Assembly: GCA_029844215.1 (NCBI GenBank)
Contig: CM056727.1
Span: 23,287,450-23,351,449 of the forward strand
From: Przewalskia tangutica
Lineage: Eukaryota > Streptophyta > Magnoliopsida > Solanales > Solanaceae
Direction of reading: 5' to 3'
Length of the DNA: 64,000 nt
Shown one piece after another: positions 60,701 through 64,000 of the stretch. Made by a program: the position numbers and the translations under genes. The stretch's first letter is position 1. Each line of letters begins with the position of its first letter. A model generated the notes under the pieces. It saw only the letters and a program-made list of their open reading frames with translations, did no database searches and was not told the DNA's origin.

Positions 60701-63700
60701 AATCGGGCCGACATTAAACTTTATGTAGCCCTTTGCTTGATCACCCCCCACCCCACACGTTCCGTGGCATCTCAACCATATTTTTTATTGGGTAATTTTA
60801 GAAGTTTCATATACTTCCATTTTTAGTAGTTGATTTATGAATCTGCTTAATTTCAGGTATCCCTAGAATGGATAAACTGGAAATTGAAGGTAGAGGTTTT
60901 CACACCAATCTTTATGCTGTTCGTGGTGTTTATAGTGGCGGAAAGGAGGGCAAAAGTAAAATTCAGTGGCTTAGATCTATGGTTGGAAGTCCTGACCTCA
61001 TTTCGATTCCTGGTAGGCTAAATTGTTCCATCTGATTTTGGTTTCTTAACTCCGTTTATTGAATTAACTGTTGCTCAACTTAACATATCCAAAATGATTA
61101 GTCACTGAACTGTCTGATTCTGATTATGTTTCTACTATCTATTTGATAATTTTTTCCTCTCAACACATCCTCTTGTATCATTGTCTTCCATTTTCTGATT
61201 TTTTTAAACTATATTCTCTTGGTAGATCTTCCTCAAAAAATATATATACTCTTGATAGATAGTGTGAACAAAGAGCTTCTCATTGGTTCAGAATGTTTTA
61301 CAACATGTGCTTCCACCTAGTTGTGTCCAAACATAAATAATGAAAAGAAAACGAAAACGTTTTACTGTCTGAAGAGTACAGAAAGAGGCAAGAAGTAAGT
61401 CCAGATGCAAATATTTAACTCTTCAACAGCAAGGTTCCTCTGAACATTTTTGTATTTGGTCCTTTACATTTGGAAATCTCATCTATGCATAGAACCATTA
61501 GAAATTGATACAAACTTTCTGAAAGAAGATAGTTTTGTTGCAGGGGAAACAGGAAGAATGTATGAAGCTAATGTTGATGACGTGGGCTATAGGCTGGTTG
61601 TGATATATGCACCAGTAAGAGAAGATGGAGTTGAGGGGCATCCTGTTTCTGCTTCTACAGATCTGATTGCGATTGGTATATCATCGTGACAAACCTACAT
61701 ACAGTAATTTCATAATGAATTCTTTTTCTTTTTGATTGTTAATTTTATTCTTTTATTAGTGGACCTCTTTTTTGTTTTTGTTTTTGTTTTTAGGAGTGTA
61801 GTTATCATTCCTGTATCTTTCCATCTATCTCTATTTCTTGAAGATAATTCTAATTAGCGTAAGTTGTTGATGATGGGTGATAGCTGTAGATACCTGGCTT
61901 TTTCAATCACATAATTTTTCTTGCTGAACCTGTGCAAGCTTGTTAATCAAATACTCTTTCCATTGAAGTACAAGAGATCTGGTAGATTCTCTTTGTTCTG
62001 TCGGCACTCGGCACATTCAGTTCAGTATATTGAACATATTGTTCTTCAGGTATAAGAAACATTATTGGTAAAGGAGGTAGGGTTACATGGTAAACAAGCA
62101 ATTATAAGGATCCACTTAGTTCTCCAAGAAGTGAAAAAAAATCATCTATATGTTATTTGGTATTGGTGCTCCAGTCCTTCTGGATAAATGAATCATTGGA
62201 CCCTTGGAGTATTAGAATGAAATCACTATACCGACTCTTCCTTTCACCTTTTGCTCCATAGAAGTCATCTTGATATTAAGCAGTCCATCATTCATTCTTG
62301 TAATTTAAGTTTCTAAATAGGCAGTATTCCAATATAACCTTGATAATTCTCATGAAGTTTTATTCCAGTGTCTAGGTGGACATTGGTAAAATCACAACAT
62401 ATAGAACAATGGATGTTTCAATGGAAAGTGCATTCATTTGTTTGCTCTTTTCGTCATTATCTTTTATGATTTTGGGCTTCCTCAACATGCGCATGTAAGG
62501 TAGATCGCTAGTGGTTGGTTATTATCTGAGTAAAGTTTGACACAGATATTTTTTCCTTCACATTAGTTTGTCTTTGTTTCTTCTTATTCAACTGTTCATG
62601 CTTGATTTTTGTCTTTTTCTTTTCCTCAATGTAGAGCCTGATGTTCTTAAAGAAGTAAAGCAGAAGCTTGAGACTGGATCCGTGAAGTTTGAGGTGATAT
62701 ATCTGTTGAAATTATTTCCCAGACCTTGTATAATGCCGAAAGAATCGTTTGAAAGTTTGGGATTTAATTTAATTAAAGTTGTTTGTGGTCCACTAGCTAT
62801 CACACTACAGTTAAAGTCTTGAAATAGGTATTAATCATTCTATAAAGTAAATGAATGTCTCCTTGGGAGCCCCCAGGGCTTTCGTCTAGTGGTAAGGGCT
62901 TTTGTCTTGATCAAAATGAATGTCTCCTATGGAATAACATAAGCCTTTAGATGGGGTAAATTTTAATTATTCAACAGCGCGTGTCAAGCTTACTTTCTAG
63001 ATTGGTGTAGCAAAATATATGTCTGCTCTCTAACATCTCAAACTTAAGATAAATCGAAAACCGCAAGGGAAAATGATTAAAAAAAAGTGTGGGTTGTGAT
63101 AGAGCCTGTATAATTCCTCTTTCTGTAAATTGGATGTAATTGTGGCTGTGAAGTGAGTTTCCTGGGAATGAATGTTTACTTTATGAAAACTTTCACTCAC
63201 TCAATACTGTCATACAACTGTCCGTCTCTGCAAAATGATGGAAAATTCTACTGAGTGTACCCATCTATGCATGTGTCATAATCATTTGTACTCTTATGGA
63301 TCTTTTAGAGTATTAAAAGATGAGTTTTCCTGACTCTAAATATGAATGTAATCATCTGACATCTGCTTGGTTGCAAAGGGCTTCAAGTTCCTTAATCAAA
63401 TACGCTGTGGATTGTCCAAATCAATGATATGCTCTGATGAAGAAATTGTAATTGGTTGAGCATATCTACCTTGTAAGACATGGAAGTGGAGAGGCACTGA
63501 GGAAATACAACCACACTGTCTGTTCTTAGCACCTTTTGAAATCAAATGAGCTTGGTGCATAACTTGCATTACGCTGCATCGTTCGAGTTTAAATTAGTTT
63601 GGTGTCACATTTCATCATCAGTTGTTTATGCTTGGAGCAATATATTAACCATACTGTTTTACTATATCAAATTATCTCCGTGTGGCATGTGTTGCTGTTA

Positions 63701-64000
63701 TTTTCAATGTGTTAACATAAATTATTTGATGTTATTAATGCAGACATTGTGTGACAAGGATCAATCTACAAAGAAAGTTAGTTGCTTTTAATTCATTATT
63801 CTATATCAGTTTCCAAATCATATTGTAAGACACGAGGGATAACTTTTTATGGTTTCAATTTTGCAGGTTCCAGGAATGGGGAATCTTGAAAGAAGAATTC
63901 TGGAAGTCAACAGAAAGAGGGTAAAGGTAGTGAAGCCTGGTTCTAAGACTTCTTTTCCCACAACTGAGGTTCGGGGAACATATGCCCCTCCATTCCACGT
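38219..64000 (+). CDS. AIR9: Microtubule-associated protein AIR9 (3' end beyond window)
   Basis: Large plant MAP with a basic Ser-rich N-terminus, LRRs and Ig-like A9 repeats; in Arabidopsis it marks cortical microtubules, the preprophase band and the division site. I traced 36 coding exons with GT-AG borders and continuous frame: 38219-39130, 40815-40886, 41963-42028, 42171-42242, 42363-42428, 42588-42650, 42726-42791, 44152-44251, 44458-44559, 46293-46525, 46612-46726, 47667-47787, 47908-48083, 48507-48642, 49917-50017, 50092-50139, 52291-52475, 52597-52714, 52805-52932, 53856-54024, 54762-54880, 55034-55238, 55473-55557, 55647-55720, 55793-55912, 56570-56765, 56885-57006, 57872-58079, 58536-58609, 59103-59241, 59700-59881, 60857-61012, 61544-61675, 62635-62693, 63744-63776, 63867-64000+. 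Together these give about 1695 codons; the Arabidopsis protein is about 1708, so only a short end is missing. No stop or frameshift. The start is the first in-frame ATG (MDDPVLKSNEDS). Confidence 0.95.
40412..40690. mobile_element. Gypsy-type LTR fragment in AIR9 intron 1
   Basis: TGTCACGCCCCGAACCTGGG, GCCTGAACGTAACACGGCAC, CCGATGCCTGAC is the start of a common Solanaceae gypsy LTR type. The fragment ends in a short tandem repeat, GATAAGTATTGAAA, three times near 40650-40690. No target duplication was identified. Confidence 0.6.
41230..41261 (+). mobile_element. SINE fragment in AIR9 intron 2
   Basis: AACATACCCAGTGTAATCCC, ACAAGTGGGG: the core of the CAACAACATACC SINE family only. Confidence 0.55.
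43230..43272 (+). mobile_element. SINE 5' fragment in AIR9 intron 7
   Basis: Repeated ACAACA followed by ACATACCCAGTGTGAGCCTA, the 5' end of the same SINE family. Confidence 0.5.
50348..50435 (+). repeat. Short tandem repeat in AIR9 intron 16
   Basis: ACATGATATGGGGACGTGAT, ACATGATATGGAGACGTGAT and ACATGATATGGAGG follow one another at about 27-bp spacing. Confidence 0.75.
50450..51694 (-). mobile_element. Gypsy LTR fragment in AIR9 intron 16
   Basis: On the minus strand it begins TGAAACGACTCGAAAAGTCG at 51694, the start of a common Solanaceae gypsy LTR (usual form TGTAACGACCCG). It contains a GC-rich block at 51060-51260 unlike the rest of the intron. The left boundary and target duplication were not found, so truncation there is possible. 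Confidence 0.6.
51925..52140. repeat. Terminal-repeat element in AIR9 intron 16
   Basis: Starts near AGTGGCGTTCCTACGTTTGG and ends CTAGATCCGCCTCTGCC. It belongs to a dispersed Solanaceae repeat type distantly similar to 32730-32906. It lies just upstream of the acceptor of AIR9 exon 17. Confidence 0.45.
57076..57253. mobile_element. Stowaway MITE, right end degraded, in AIR9 intron 27
   Basis: TACTCCCTCCGTCCCAATTT at the left, a Stowaway end. The right end, reading in reverse complement CTACTCCCGACCTCCCAATT, is diverged. Confidence 0.65.
57474..57819. mobile_element. Stowaway-type MITE containing a perfect 118-bp palindrome, in AIR9 intron 27
   Basis: The ends CTCTCTCCATTTCATTTTAT and, in reverse complement, CTCCCTATGTTTCATTTTAT form terminal repeats flanked by TA. 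Inside, 57671-57706 and 57753-57788 are perfect 36-bp inverted arms around (TA)23 at 57707-57752, so 57671-57788 is a perfect palindrome of 118 bp. Confidence 0.85.
58311..58411 (+). mobile_element. SINE in AIR9 intron 28
   Basis: ACAACAACACACCCAGTGTA, GTCCCACAAGTGGGGTCTGT, TTTACGCAGACTTTATCC, CCTTTGGGAGGTAGAGG. A well-preserved copy of the CAACAACATACC family, about 125 bp before the acceptor of exon 29. Confidence 0.75.
62868..62915 (+). mobile_element. tRNA-like SINE fragment in AIR9 intron 34
   Basis: CAGGGCTTTCGTCTAGTGGT followed by AAGGGC resembles a tRNA A box as found at SINE 5' ends. No B box or acceptor-stem pairing follows, so it is not a tRNA gene. Confidence 0.4.

Larger units (their letters stand above)
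46293..62693 (+). other. AIR9: AIR9 A9 (Ig-like) repeat region, eleven units by eye
   Basis: Repeats of about 90-100 residues share an EG...YFGGxEGxSxxxWYR core (FGGREGPSKFEWSR, YIGGHEGKSIYNWYLH, WGGEEGDSVYRWFR, FGGQEGDGEYVWYR, FGGHEGSSLFSWYR, YSGGKEGKSKIQWLR) and a Y/C-TPVRxDGxxGEP strand (TPMTAEGAKGEP, TPVRNDGTVGEP, APVREDGVEGHP). Most are encoded by two exons, with the joint after the WYR strand and a phase-1 joint between repeats (split Gly/Ala codon before PP). From about residue 507 to 1640. In AIR9 this region is linked to targeting to the cortical division site. Confidence 0.85.

Noticed and set aside
62868..62915. Possible tRNA gene
   Set aside because: Only an A-box-like stretch; no anticodon arm, B box or acceptor stem pairing.
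1..64000. CRISPR arrays, operons, Shine-Dalgarno sites, prophage
   Set aside because: The window is plant nuclear DNA; the tandem repeats at 561-740 lack unique spacers and belong to an LTR.

Overview
The window is nuclear DNA of a flowering plant, almost certainly a member of the nightshade family (Solanaceae). The evidence is spliced genes with GT-AG introns, many copies of SINE families known from Solanaceae, Stowaway and other MITEs, and large Ty3/gypsy and Ty1/copia remains. The species cannot be told from the sequence alone.

Layout. (1) 1-11550 is a nested retrotransposon block. A degenerate Ty3/gypsy chromovirus (Tekay/Del-like) pol carries two further LTRs of its own family: a minus-strand copy at 1-2363 next to the reverse transcriptase, and a plus-strand 2542-bp solo LTR with a perfect 5-bp target duplication in the integrase zinc-finger region. 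The element's own 3' LTR is truncated and fused to a second, unrelated LTR family at 9416-11550. (2) 11551-22300 is gene-poor. It holds SINE pieces, a tandem array of copia LTR/primer-binding-site units, a 998-bp Mutator-like MITE, exons of an unidentified minus-strand gene, and a small plant-specific gene whose conserved frame is broken by one in-frame TAA. (3) 22308-24221 (minus) is a complete three-exon MED11 gene, a Mediator head subunit. (4) 24590-27380 is an inverted-repeat element split by a second copy of the 2.4-kb LTR. (5) 28832-32209 (minus) is an ACD11-like sphingolipid transfer protein gene with three conserved exons; no first exon is found in the window. (6) 33.9-35.9 kb is a dead RTE-type LINE. 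(7) 37.3-64.0 kb (plus) is a very large AIR9 gene, with at least 36 coding exons covering about 1695 codons. It encodes the microtubule-associated protein of cortical arrays and the division site, and its 3' end runs off the window.

The genes do not form a pathway. MED11 acts in transcription, the ACD11-like protein in sphingolipid transfer and cell-death control, and AIR9 on the cytoskeleton. The dominant theme is transposon nesting between and inside genes. The most unusual structures are the gypsy LTR pair in inverted orientation flanking a reverse transcriptase fragment (potential long hairpin), the multi-LTR copia array, the single in-frame stop in an otherwise conserved gene, and a tandemly duplicated splice donor in AIR9. 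All gene models were assembled by eye from splice signals, reading frame and remembered family motifs; none was checked by alignment or RNA data.
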